Part shown: positions 10,111 through 21,689 of the stretch, one piece after another
Numbering within the stretch: the stretch's first letter is position 1
How the letters are laid out: every line of letters starts with the position of its first letter
Source of the DNA: Ashinkailepas kermadecensis
Lineage: Eukaryota > Arthropoda > Thecostraca > Neolepadidae
Assembly (NCBI GenBank): GCA_034440615.1
Contig: JAOTOM010002247.1
Span: 31,951 to 95,950, forward strand
Length of the DNA: 64,000 bases
Direction: 5' to 3'
The notes under the pieces: model-generated
Told to the model about the DNA's origin: nothing
What the model saw: the letters and a program-made list of their open reading frames with translations, nothing else
The model's database searches: none
Made by a program: the position numbers and the translations under genes

Positions 10111-12588
10111 CCTGCACTAAAATTATTGTCAAGAACCCAACATAAACAACTAAAAACTTGTCCAAGCACATGAGAGCATATACCCTCTTACATTTGAAAA
10201 AAATAATGTGCATAAATGTCACAAAAAGTGCAAAGAGCTACAAGGTTTCAAGCAATGCCAAAGGTTAGTTGGTACCTTGGATGCTGGATACATAACGACC
10301 TCAATCAATGTTGTGATGTGTGACACTCATTTTCTTACAAGAGACCATTCTGAGAAAACCACTAGACATTTGGTACCCAATATTTCGTTAGGTAATTTAA
10401 CCTATGAATGTTGGATTGCTTGAAATATATAGATATTGGATACCCTAAGACCCATGAATGTTGAATAACTACAAAATAAAGTCATAATGTGTTCCAGACT
10501 TAACTAGAGCCAAATCCAGATTAAGTCTGTAAAGGGAAGATACCATCACCCTGGCAAAAAGACACTCATCACACCAACCAACATCACATCCCTAATTCCA
10601 AAGAATACATCCACCAACATCCCATACACTCATCAGTGCCTATATACCTTACCTAGCCAGCCCTATTCACTGGCTTATGTGTAACACATGTGACTTCAAT
10701 GTCCTACCAATAATTTTCAGACTCCATCCATGCCTGCTTGAAGGAGCTTGTACATTGCACACAGGTCACAGTAGATGTAAAATGCCAGTTAGTCTTGTAC
10801 AAATTCACCATTAACTTTAAATAATATCTCTGGTTGAGAAACAGATTACAATGAGACAGGAAATGGCACAACCCCATAGTCTGCACAATGTAGAAAAGGA
10901 TATTAAATGTATATTTAGTTTTGATATTTCAATATCATATTATGCAAATAATATAAATATATGACTACTACTTTAGTGATATTATTGTGACTCAAGGTAA
11001 AAAATTATCTAACTTACAACAAAACCCTAACATGACAAGTGCTACACACATTTTAACTCCATGGAGCAGACAAAGGGGTTAGGTTAGGCTTGGTTAGGAT
11101 TTTGTTTGAAAATTTGTCATTTTTACGAAAATTTTACAAACAAACATTTGGAAATTGTGTTGTTTCAACAGCAGGTTGCACTAATTTAGGCTAGGTTGGC
11201 TTAGGTTTTTGTTTAATTTGTTTAATTGAGAGAACAAAAATTGCTTCAAAATTTCCAAACAAATTTGGGAATTTTCCCTCCAACATGAGATTCGGCCATG
11301 TTAGGCAAGGCTGATACATCTTTATTTGATTTTCAAGCATTACATTTTATGCTATGTATATCACCAAACTAGTAGCACCTTTTTCATCATATTTTTTCAC
11401 CAACTGAAAAGCAAGCATTTCCAAAGGAAGTAAGCGGCTCCATCATCTCAGTCACATTCATATACATTCCATTGGAAAGATACTTAAATCCTTCTTAAAC
11501 CATCTTAAACCACAAATGTACCATTTTAGTTGCATATCTTAACAGACAAAAGCATATCAACCAAAAAAAAATGTATTGTATGTATTGAAAATCCTAAAGC
11601 ACCACTAATTCCTTTTGCAAGTACTAGAGTAGCAGCATTTCTGCTGTGTTAATAGTTAATGGCATGATTTCAAATGGAGAATATCTTGCTTGTGTTATTT
11701 CCCATAGAAATGGTGGAAGTTCCAGTCAATTTACAATTTAAGGTAATTTTTGATTCATGGAATTGCCTTTATTCTGATGCAATGTGTATGAATGTGCTGA
11801 ACATGGTGTGACCACTCATTTCCTATGCAAATGCATACTTTTCAATTGTGAGGCAAAATATTGCCAAAAATGGGCTTAGAGTTGGGTAATACAGCATAAA
11901 AAGTAATGTTCAAAATCAAGAAAAAATTATGGAACATAACCTAGCCTAGCCTGGCCATCCATGCATAAAAGCAAATTTTGTGTTATGTTCAATTTTGAAA
12001 CACTTTTCTCACAAATTTTATAATTAAAAAACCTAACCTAACCTGAGCTGTTGTTGAGGAAAATGAAACTTTTTTGGTTTAAATTTTCTAACTTACAAAA
12101 AAACCTAAACTAACCTACCTTAACCAAACTGAACCCCTTTGTATGCTTCATGGAGGTAAAATGTGTGTAAAATTTTTTCATGGTTACCTTAAACTGCAAT
12201 GATACCAAAGTTCCTAGGTAAGCTTTAATTATTACAGTCCATACATGTTTCCATGATTTGCATTCCAGAACTTCTACATGAATAGTAAAATTCATTTAAA
12301 TAACACCATAAATCACCAGAAAAAAAAACATTTTTATTTAATTTAGAAAATGGTCTTGCAGCTTCTTTACCCATAAAAGCACCATGAGATAAACTATCAA
12401 GCTCATTATGAAATGAATGGAAATAGGTGGTTTTACAGCAGCAATTTGCTCACCTTGTAGTCACTAGATCCTTCCAGGTCATGCTTGCTTCAACTAAAAT
12501 ATTCCAAATATGAACCACAAACATATATCATACAGCATTTAATATTAATGAGGATTGGTATTAAATTTTTGTTTTTTATTACAGTTTT
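10111..12588. other. AT-rich region with fragments of a MITE family
   Basis: No gene was recognised. Fragments resembling the TIR-bearing family at 13561 and 16097 occur near 11425-11530 (CATTCATATACATTCCATTGGAA) and 11720-11870 (ACCACTCATTTCC..GCAAATGC). Short GGTTAGG/CCTAACC tracts occur near 11080, 11190, 12030 and 12110. Confidence 0.45.
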
Positions 12589-12663
12589 CACATTAACAAC
12601 AGTTATTAGGGTTTTTGGGCGCATCAACTGCATTGGTTATACAGCGCCCACACATTAACAACA
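12589..12663 (-). mobile_element. 49-bp truncated SINE insertion with 13-bp TSD
   Basis: The insert at 12602-12650 carries GGGCGCATCAACTGCATTGG and ATACAGCGCCCA and is flanked by exact CACATTAACAACA duplications (12589-12601 and 12651-12663). It is one of several very short copies sharing the same 3' end. Confidence 0.8.
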
Positions 12664-13560
12664 ATTGTTGTTTGGTAGTCAGAAGAAAATGATGTTAGAT
12701 TGAGTGATTTTCAGTATCATTTCAATTAAACCATTTTGTCTTCCCAAACCAATATGTGCCAAGGAACAAATCAGTTCGTGCCTGATCATTCTAATTTTGA
12801 GTTGTGCTGCAAATGTGTATTGTTTGTACAGTGTAAGCATGTCAGGAGTATCAGGTATGGATGCATAAACTTTGTTTACATTAATGAAGTATTCTTTTGC
12901 TCTCATTTCATCTACTGTTGCCCAGAAATTGGCTTACAACCACATACTTTGCAAATTTAATCATATCTCCAATTTGTGATATGGCAGTTATGTCAGCTAC
13001 CATATGCCACAGAATAATAATAATCCACAGAATAATAATAATTCACATAATGCAGAAAGCATATTGCTTATTTGCTGGTATCCATACACATACTTCTACA
13101 GCAGCAAGAGCCCCACTATAAAAATATTGTTATTGAAATTTGAAACTGTTGTGCTAATTATAATGTGTAATCACTTGTAATTGCTACTAATCATTAGCCA
13201 TGTCTGCTCAGTATCATTGTGCTTTAGGGCTGTACCAAGTGGGCATGAATGATCAACTCTGATTGAAGTACCCCAAAGCCCAAATAACTAACTACGGTGG
13301 TACCAAGACAAGTTTTTACACACATTGCCTCCATAAAGTAAACACATAGGTTAGGTTAGGATAGTTTAGGTTTCCTAAGTTTGAAAATTGTTCTCAATTT
13401 TTCTAGTTTTTGTTAAATTTTGATATTTTTCTTCAAAAGCAGCTGATGTTAGGTTAGGCTAGGCTGGGTTAGGTTTTTAGGTTTGCAAAAATCTCAGATA
13501 TTAAATTGCTTAATTATTCCCTAATTTTATTTTGGGATTTTTTTTTTCAAAGGAGGTTTA
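12664..13560. other. AT-rich, no gene; minimal SINE-tail fragment near 13274
   Basis: No exon was seen. At about 13274-13297 the phrase CCCAAATAACTAACTA matches the 3' end of the SINE family (plus-oriented), and a similar fragment lies at about 36640-36662. GGTTAGG tracts occur near 13350 and 13450. Confidence 0.4.
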
Positions 13561-14657
13561 TTGGAGATCAAGGTAAAATTTGTTTCTTTGGATTTTTAAA
13601 TACAATGTATTTTAACATGAAAGACTATGCAACCGCTCATTTTCTCTGCAAGTGATTACTTTTCATTTGGCAAAGAAATGCATGATCATTATCTTCACTC
13701 TACAAACATAGCCCATCATGTATACTTATCCATACCTGGTGTGTCCCAGACATGATAAGAAACAACATTTGATGCACTCGAATCAATACTCATTGGAAAG
13801 CATTGACATTGAAAACCTTATGTTTCTGGCTTAATTCCATGTTTTTTTAACAAGGAATATTTGCAGCCAGATGCATCTGTAACCTTCCATCAATGCCGGA
13901 AGTTTCTTACAATGCTATTAGTGGTAATGGCAGCTCTAAAAATGGTGCCTAGATTTGATGACGTTGTGGTCGAAAAGTTTGTTTGGAACGATTCTGGTTT
14001 TCCGGTTTGGTTTGGTTTGGTTTGGTTAGGTTAGGTTAGGTTAGGTTAGGTTAGATTATATAATGCTATAATATTTTATATATTATGCTACATTATCTCA
14101 GTCTAGGCTAGGTTAGATCATCATTTTTCAATTCTTGACCGAGCAGAAGTTAGTAGATAAACCAGAGGCAGCCACATGCAGGATACTCCACATAACAGTG
14201 TAAGTTTAGCTTGGCCAGGTGTGAGCTGCACTCCTGTAACTCACGTAATTATTTAGCTTTGTTTTGAGGACAGTCACTCAAGTTTATAATTTTCTGACAA
14301 CACTGTGTCATTCCCAGCAAGACTATTTCCCCAAACTGTTCCAAGGTCTGCTGGTATTTGTTTTTTTAAGGAATTCCACAGCCATGAGATTCATGATTTC
14401 CTTCTCAAAGCATCAAACCTTTATAAGCCACAGTCAAAATGCTGTGCTGGTCAGTCTGACACTATCAAGGCACAAAAGGATGAGCCATAGCCCGGACGTT
14501 CCCATTAGGGTATGTTAACTCAAGAAATACCATTTATATCATAGCACATTTCCTCCGTATCTTGCCTATGACATCATCAATTGTATAGACTACCATTGAC
14601 TTAAAAGTAAACATTTGCGGAGAAAATAAATGGTCACACTGTCTTCACCACATACAA
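13561..14657. mobile_element. TIR-MITE family, copy 1 (interrupted)
   Basis: Begins with the terminal sequence TTGGAGATCAAGG and is collinear with copy 2 (16097-17071) up to about 14117. About 450 bp (14118-14565) is then absent from copy 2, after which similarity resumes (CTATGACATCATCAATTGTAT). The right TIR is not recognisable. It contains the GGTTTGG/GGTTAGG tract at 14004-14054. Non-coding, so non-autonomous. Confidence 0.65.
14004..14054. repeat. Interstitial (GGTTA)n/(GGTTT)n tract
   Basis: Four GGTTT units lead into six GGTTA units, the arthropod telomere motif. The copy at about 16815-16840 lies at the same place within the related MITE, so the tract belongs to the mobile element and was not left by telomeric repair. 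Confidence 0.85.
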
Positions 14658-14829
14658 AACATTGCATTAAAAAAACGCTGGCCGTAATGATCGCACGATG
14701 GGTCCGTACTACCTACCGTAACGACAGCACGCACGGTCTGTACCAGAGTAGTAGCGAGCGTACGTATGAACGGTCTCTACCTACCGTTTGGCAGTGGAAC
14801 GTGCATACTTTCTGTACGTACGGGCGGTG

Positions 14830-15009
14830 CCGGCTGGGGTGGTTGGTTGGTTGGTTATTGGTTTTACGACACGTCGACCGTTGTTGCCAATCTCTCACGC
14901 CGATTGGTCGCGGGCGAAGAGCAGCGACAGGTGAGAATCGAACCCACAATCTTTCGATTGTGAGACGAGCATCTTACCCCTAGACCACTCGTTCTCCCGG
15001 CTGGGGTGG
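14830..15009 (-). mobile_element. Full-length tRNA-derived SINE with 13-bp TSD
   Basis: The 154-bp element at 14843-14996 is flanked by CCGGCTGGGGTGG at 14830-14842 and 14997-15009. On the minus strand it begins with a tRNA-like head: a box A-like TGGTCTAGGGGTAAGATG, an anticodon-loop-like CTCACAA (CAC would be Val), and a canonical box B GGTTCGATTC. A body follows, then AAAACCAATAACCAACCAACC as an AACC-repeat tail. The pol III boxes, simple tail and TSD together make the call firm. Its 3' body resembles the shorter copies in this window. Confidence 0.93.
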
Positions 15010-15140
15010 AATGGAGGCAGATTGTGACCTCATTTGACTCTGAAGACATCGACCTGGGGTAATGAAATGTATACTGCAGCGAGTTCCCTACAGCCGTAAT
15101 TCCTCCAGATTGTGTGCTTCTAGTTTCAGATCTTAGGTGG

Positions 15141-15167
15141 CCGACCCCCCCCCCCCCCCCCCCCCCG
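15141..15167. repeat. Poly-C run
   Basis: About 27 consecutive C residues. Such homopolymers are error-prone in sequencing. A second run lies at 19582-19599. Confidence 0.9.
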
Positions 15168-15339
15168 GTGAACGTTATGTGAGAAGCATGTTGACCGGGG
15201 ATCTTCTGCACTTCCTACGGCAGCGTTGCTTGCACTCGAAATGTAATAGAATGTGGTGCGTACGGAACCAGGCTGTTGATGCAATGTTTCATGGGGTCAC
15301 AAACCCTCGCTGTGAGGTAGGTGTATGACTACTTTGGTT

Positions 15340-15690
15340 CAAAGATACCAAAAGTTGAATGCCTGCAAAAAGTGAGAGGTCCTACCGCGGGGCAGCGTGA
15401 AGCTGTCATGGAACCATCTCAGTGGCTTCAGTTCATCAGAATCCCTTTTAATTGTTTCTGAGACATGGGCGGATACAAGGGGCGCTGGGGGCATATGTCC
15501 CCAGTGTCCCCTCAGGTTTTCTGCCAGAGTTGTACATTGAAAGAAGTCCAACCTTCAGTGCGCCCAAATGCCCCCTCAAATTTTTCAGCCAGAAGCACCC
15601 TGCCAGAGACAAAGTTCCGCGATGACAATTCCAAATGGACCAATTGGACATTCATTGCATGAGTAGACTTTAATTGAGTATTTCCCTCTT
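15340..15690. mobile_element. Possible hAT-like MITE fragment
   Basis: At 15467-15505 the sequence GGGCGGATACAAGGGGCGC and GGGGGCATATGTCCCC resembles the GGGCGGATCCAG-type ends elsewhere in the window, followed by CCCCTCA-rich DNA. Both ends could not be fixed. Confidence 0.35.
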
Positions 15691-15692
15691 TA

Positions 15693-15893
15693 CTTACATA
15701 GACAATGTTATTACATCAAGCAACTCATATGATAGTGTAAAGTAATCTAAAGTGCAACATAAACCAACGGCCCTGACCGCTAACGACTGTGTGATCGGGT
15801 TAAAAATGCGTCGGCGCTGAGATTTCAACCCACCACCATCTGTATGGAAAGCGGACGCCCTAACCAACTGCGCCAATCGTCGTCATGGCATGG
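15693..15893 (-). mobile_element. tRNA-derived SINE (second family)
   Basis: On the minus strand from about 15893 a tRNA-like head is seen: TGGCGCAGTTGGTTAGGGCG (box A and D-arm), a loop-like TTCCATA, and GGGTTGAAATC as a decayed box B. The body runs left to about 15700. The head differs from the SINE at 14843, so this is a separate family. No TSD was identified. Confidence 0.65.
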
Positions 15894-16096
15894 GCCGAAT
15901 ACGCCATGTAGATCATGCCAACTGAGATGTTTTCCCTCGACGATTTTCGATGAAGTTTCGGATGTTCTTTACACACCACCTAAAAAAATCAAGACTCAAA
16001 TTTTACCTTGATCTCCAAATTTATCGGATAGGCTAGGTTAGGTTATGTTGAATTTTTATTGTATTTTTAAAATATTTCTTTTTATGCTGTTACATG

Positions 16097-17071
16097 CCTC
16101 AAAGGGTATAGTTGGAGATCAAGGCAAATTTTGATTCATTGGAATTTCTATTTTGAATACAGTGTATTTTAACGTAAAAATGACGATGTGACCACTCATT
16201 TTCTCCACAAATGATTACTTTTCAGTTGGCAAAGAAATACACGATCAAAATCTTAACTCTACAAATATAGCACATCGTGTATAATAATTATCCGTACCTG
16301 GTGTGTCACAGACATGATAAAGAAGAAATTAAACACTTCATGCACTCCATTTAATACTCTTTGACATGGAAAACCTTATGTTTCTGCCTTAATTCAACAT
16401 TTATTTCAAAGGATTCATACTCCCAAACCGACGCATCCACAACGTGAACAAGGCCGGAAGCTCATTGCGATGCTGTAATCATTAAGGGCAGTGCTGTCAA
16501 TCCAGCACATCCTCGAGAAGGTTTAGTATGGTGGTTGGTTATTGGTTTTACAACACATCGACCGTTGAGTCATATAGCGTCGCCAATCTCTCACGTCGAT
16601 TGGTTGCAGGCGAAGGGTTTAGTATGAATATTTACTAACATTGAAAGTGTGTTTAGTAGGAAGTAGGAAGTAGTAGTTGTTTAGTAGTTTACTAAACTTC
16701 CTGAAGTGTAGTAGGAATTGTTACTAAAGTTGCCTAAGGAGATATATACACAATGTCACATATATTTGATGACGTCATGGCCAAACAAATTTGCTTTGGA
16801 GGATTCTGGTTTTCCGGTTAGGTTAGGTTAGGTTAGATTATATTATGCTATAATACATTTTATATATTATGCTACATAATCTTAGTCTAGGTTAGGTTAG
16901 GTTACTTGTGCCTATGACGTCATAAATTGTATCGACTGCCATTGACTTAAAAGTAATCATTTGCAGTGAAAATGAGTGATAGCATCATCTTCATCACATC
17001 AGAAAGCATACTACTACAAAAAAATCAACAAATTCAAAATCTACCTTGATCTCCAAAGTTACCCCTCAAAG
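16097..17071. mobile_element. TIR-MITE family, copy 2
   Basis: Terminal inverted repeats TTGGAGATCAAGG(C/T)A..ATTTTGA lie at 16112-16134 and 17034-17056, and the similarity extends outward through an AGGGGTA-like phrase on both sides. The interior has no coding capacity. It includes GGTTAGG tracts (16815-16840, 16890-16905), two TGACGTCA sites (about 16772 and 16914) and a nested SINE (16531-16615). A lone right-hand TIR (CCTTGATCTCCAAAT) sits just outside at about 16006-16020, a remnant of a neighbouring copy. Confidence 0.78.
16520..16626 (-). mobile_element. 5'-truncated SINE nested in the MITE, 11-bp TSD
   Basis: The 85-bp insert 16531-16615 matches the 3' body of the SINE at 14843-14996 and is flanked by GGTTTAGTATG on both sides (16520-16530 and 16616-16626). 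The nesting shows the SINE moved after the MITE. Confidence 0.85.
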
Positions 17072-18990
17072 CCCCCTTTGTGGTATTGTCTTTTTCACAA
17101 CCTGAGGCCAATTTCACTAACGTCACAAGCTGTGTATTCACACCAAATTTGGGGTCGTACTAGAAACTGGATAGAATCCGTGACGTCGATGCTGACCTCA
17201 CCTCGTGTGTGACGTTCAGCAGAAATGCTGGCAGGAGAGAGGGCAGGCTCACGAACAGGATGTGTTGGAAAGAACAGTTACGTTTATGCCGCAGCTCAGA
17301 CAACAAACACCGCTTTCTTGTTGATATGGTATAGAGGTTCAATTATTATTAAGGAAGTAGGTAGGTAGGTAGGTGTGTTTCCGCCTGTTTATTAGGAGAA
17401 GGCTACCTAGTTTTGGAATATTCACAAATACACACACCAATGTTGATGCTGTAGGTATGCACCATAAGTATGGTGTAACTTTGTTGTTTATGTACCATAC
17501 ATGTGGTATGAATGTTTGAACAGGACAAATGCTTGCATTTTTGTGGAAGGATTGTATTGGATTTACATATCATTTTAGAGAACTCCACATGCTTGGTGTG
17601 TGCTTAGCATGCTGGTTCCATTTGCATTTGAATGGAATGGAAATTGCATTTGCATTTCCATTTGCATATTGAAATAGTTGATTTTGATGTTAAATTCATA
17701 CATTTAGTTTATTACTGATCTGGTAAGAAATTAACATTACTGGTTTAATTAAAACATTACTGGTCTGTGTAAGAAATTGCTTTTGTGTTGAAGACATTGC
17801 TTGCCCTGGTTAAGAAAGTGCACTGAAGTACATATGCTTGATTGCATCACGTGTACTGATGTTTTATTAGATGTACACAATATGCTTTAAGTTCTTGCTA
17901 ATATTCTTCATTCTGGGAAATTATTATTCAGAACTTATCCTATGTAACCTACATATTCAATAAATATTCCTTTCATGATTAGCCAGACTGCAAAGTGTGG
18001 CACTTTCAACAAGATCTTGTTCGGGCAGGGTGGGAGGCCAGATGTTTGGCTGGTACAGCAATTGGTGCAGCAACAGGTACCTGGTGTGGGTGGACTGATT
18101 ATCCACTGACACTTCACACATGACTTGAAGGTTTGCAAGAAGAAGAAAATCACAACAATTGGAGAAAACCTTCAAAATGTGATAAACTCAATTTAAAAAC
18201 TGAAGATGTGTTTAAGTAGAAAAGGTTCTTGCTATATAAGCCTCTTGATTTTCTTACCTCTTGTTTTTGCATTTGGTGGTGCATTTGATCTCCCTATTGG
18301 ATTTTTTGTCTATGGCTGCTGTGCATTGTCAGCCATTTGTCATACTTTGCAGTCTTGATGTTTAGTAACATTCCTTGGTTTGCCCCCAGCATTTCCAATT
18401 TGGAACTGGTGTTTGTATGATGGAGAGTTATTGATGATCTATAGGTGATTGCAGAATCTGGATATTTAATCCTGCTACCATATTACCACATCTTTCTACT
18501 CAGAAACCTTAAAAAGAATGCTAATGATCTCTGAACCTCTCAAATGCAGTGCCACAGCACTGATTGAGACACTGTCTTTTACTGGTGCTTCACAACCCAA
18601 CAACCCAGTCAGGAGCAGTGTGAAAATCTCAATTGCAGCTTATTGTAGGACATCATGTCTTAATTGTGGTGGGGTGGTGTGTCATATGAATTGACGCCTC
18701 TCACCGAACATTTGATTACTTGATTTGATTTGATTCTTCGCTTGGTATTATTGTCAACCGTGGAATCGTCTATCCAGAACAGGGATGAGGGCAGTGGAGG
18801 ATATGCACGAACAGCTTAAGACATTTCTTCCAGGGAACACCTTTCGCTGAACATTCCGACGGGGGGATGGCGTGATGGTGGCGTTTGGTCGATTGAAGTT
18901 GGTACGGATGAACCTTCGCGATGCGGCACTTTTCTCAGTTATATGAAAATTGTCGTTCACTGATCTAGACGGGGCACGGGATCATACAGT
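17072..18990. other. No gene recognised
   Basis: AT-rich DNA with a (GTAG)n patch at about 17355-17373 and ATTTGCATTTCC repeats near 17625-17665. No supported exon on either strand. Confidence 0.4.
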
Positions 18991-19017
18991 GCACGCCCGC
19001 CTCTGGATCCGCCAGTG
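18991..19017 (-). mobile_element. hAT-like element terminus
   Basis: Minus-strand reading gives CACTGGCGGATCCAGAGGC, close to the CAGTGGCGGATCCAG-type ends of hAT-superfamily MITEs. The partner end to the left was not identified with confidence. Confidence 0.45.
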
Positions 19018-21026
19018 AAATATGCGTGTGCACTGATGTGTTCTGTTTGCGTCTGTTACCTTTTATGTCTGTAAATGCTTGTACCTTGTGGAATACATTT
19101 GGTGAAGAGGAGTGCATTTTTGTCTGCGCCTGCTACACTGGTCGCATTTGGTTGGAGGCCGAGCAACGTTCTCCTCTTTAGGAAAATTGAATTTTCCCCT
19201 TCTTGTCATCCTGATGTAAGCAAGGCGTTTTGCGAAAATGAGTGATGGAAGCAGATCACAATCAACTGATAAAAATTGGGGTTAAATCTGGCGTTGAAAG
19301 ATTTGCCTGTTCTACCCGAGGAAATGTCTGTTAGTGCGGTGAGGTGAGCTGGAATACGCTCTCAATTTTCAACTTTAACACTCTGGAGTCATCAGCATTG
19401 CGAGGGCCATAATTCAACGGATACAATCTTCTCCAAATGTATGCAAGACAAAGCACCTGGAGCTTGTAGCACCATCTTCATGAGATATAGAAGGTGGCAC
19501 TTCAATTATCAGCTTAGTGAATTGTCAATACGTGGTGGCAGTGGTGAAGCTTTATATGACATTTTGAGGGCACTTGCATGACCCCCCCCCCCCCCCCCCA
19601 TGTGGCCTTTGCACCTCTAAATAATATAAACTTATAACATGGGATACTAGTGGTATGGCCCAAACTGACTTTTGCCCGCTTATTGCTTTCATGTGTTGCG
19701 CCCTCCCCCTCAACGAAATTATGTTCTGAAGACTAGCCCTATGGGTGGCAACATCTATTTTTGCAAGTCACAATGTACAATGATGGAACATGTACGAATC
19801 GAGTGTCGGCACTCATAACCTTCTGATCAGGCTTCTGGTGCATATTAAATGAATTTGCATAGTCATGAAGGTTCTCTTCTACCATTGCTGAGTTCTGCCT
19901 AACTTCTTCCATATAATTATTCATATGTCTTCCGTTTCGAAGTTCTATTTTTCAAGGTTTATCATTTGTTTCTAACCACTTGTATGACAACAGGGCATAT
20001 CTCCATCGAATTGCATCAAGCTACCTAACAGATCCAGCGGGCCCTAGGGGACAGCCACCCTCCTCCCTCCCCTTAGGAACCCGATTAAGGTATCCGACAT
20101 AGATGGTCGCTCGTTCAGGTAGTAAAGGCTCTAAACAAAGAAACAAAATAATGCATTATTTCTATTTTATTTCCCATGCATTATTCCCCTTTCGGCAAAG
20201 GCACGATCTTTCTGTGAAGGTTGAATGCACCTTCACCCCCTGCATCCTCAACACATTTCATAGAAAGTGGAGGGTCATGGCCCCTTGCCCCCTGTTCCTA
20301 CACCCATGCCTCCCATTTCCCACACTCAACAAACTTTTAGCCGAAGGTGCTTCTCCAGATGGAAAAGGTGCCCCCTCAAAAATAAGCCCGCACCCCCGTA
20401 GCAAAATCCAGATCAGTCAGTGAAGCATACCACCATGTGTTCCTACAATGCCCCTGTCGGTTCCCTATATTGGTTCAGATAATGTCAAACCTAACGTATT
20501 TTATAGTAAGCATAGATGGGGCTAGCGCTACGCTGACAGAGCGTTCGACACTTCCCTCAGGACCCACAAAACATGAATATTCGTTAATTTATTGATATAT
20601 TGAAAACAGGATTATAATTATCTAGTATGACAATCTAAAATGTACCCATAAATTTGGTTGTCATAATTCATATCAAGGCAGGTATTGTTCTTCATTTATT
20701 TCCTCGAACAAAAACTCTATCCAGATTGAAGGTATAGAGATGACAAGTTCATGCCATTTGCTCAGTTTGGTTGTATTCTACAGCAATATATATATTATGA
20801 TAATACCAGTTTAGAAAATATATATGTGTTGAACTGTCAAAATAATACAACAAAAACACATCATTACAGACCGATACGTGAATTGTTATTTCATTTGACA
20901 CACATTTCCACCACTAGGCAGCACAGCCAAGGCATATTTAGTAAGTGTTTGCGAAAACGTTGTCGAGACTGACCGAAACGTCATACATAGTGAGCGTGCT
21001 AGCGCCCTCAGCAGGGAATGTGCAGG
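19018..21026. other. No gene recognised
   Basis: Includes a poly-C run (19582-19599) and, at about 20230-20420, a C-rich strip ending in CCCCCGTAGCAAAATCCAGATC, probably another decayed hAT-like MITE. No coding support. Confidence 0.4.
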
Positions 21027-21090
21027 TTTTATCCAGTTTGTTGTTGTTGTTGTTATTGGGGTTTAGGGGCACATCATTTTATCCAGTTTG
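21027..21090 (-). mobile_element. 36-bp SINE 3'-end insertion with 14-bp TSD
   Basis: The insert 21041-21076 consists only of a (TTG)4-5 tract plus TTATTGGGGTTTAGGGGCAC, the SINE 3' end in reverse. It is flanked by TTTTATCCAGTTTG at 21027-21040 and 21077-21090, exactly repeated. It is an extremely short, clearly retrotransposed copy. Confidence 0.85.
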
Positions 21091-21189
21091 TGGTATGACT
21101 CCAAATTTGGTGTGAATACACTGTTATGAAATCTTATTGAATTATATTTAATTTATTATATTTATTTAATTCATTATATTTAATCTTAT

Positions 21190-21689
21190 TTAATATTTCA
21201 GTCACCAACAGTTGACTGACAGTTAGCTGATGGCAACATAAATACCATCCAACTTTCTTTACCAACAATACCTTGTTGATGTAAAGAAAGTGTGAGGGAT
21301 AATAGTTGAAGATTACCATGGGTAATCTTCAAGTATTACCAATGGAATACTTCTTCATATCAAAAAAGTATCTAAGTCACCATCAGCTGACTGCCAGTCA
21401 GCTGTTGGTGACATCACTCAAAAGTACAGATAAAAACTTCAAGACAGGCACACTGAATGAACACAGGGACTTTACATTAGGTTTGGTTAGGTTACGTTAT
21501 CCTGCTGATGCCCCTGAATGAGCCAAAATATCCTTAAAACTCCCCTGGGTTCATTCAGCACACCTGGCTGGAGGTTTTTCTCTGTACTTTGAGTGACATC
21601 ACCAACAGCTGACTGGCAGTCAGCCGACTGTGAGTTAGATACCTTATTGACATAAAGAATGTGTGAGGGGTAATACTTGAAGATTACCC
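21190..21689. mobile_element. Foldback element with 20-bp perfect TIRs
   Basis: Perfect inverted repeats lie at 21321-21340 and 21670-21689 (GGTAATCTTCAAGTATTACC and its complement). Inside, 21381-21469 and 21542-21631 form a second, imperfect inverted pair of about 88 bp (both contain GACTG(C/G)CAGTCAGC). Left of it, 21270-21317 directly repeats 21640-21689, and a 27-nt palindrome spans 21306-21332, pointing to two overlapping or tandem foldback copies. No ORF of note. Confidence 0.75.

Noticed and set aside
9924..10173. Pro/His-rich frames over the 43-bp repeat
   Set aside because: The period is not a multiple of three and several frames are open; no start context or codon bias supports a gene.
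14004..14054. True telomere or chromosome-fusion site
   Set aside because: The tract is short, mixed with GGTTT units, and sits at the same place inside two copies of a MITE.
14925..14996. A functional tRNA gene
   Set aside because: Box A and B are present, but the acceptor and anticodon stems do not pair well, a SINE body and tail follow, and target duplications flank it.
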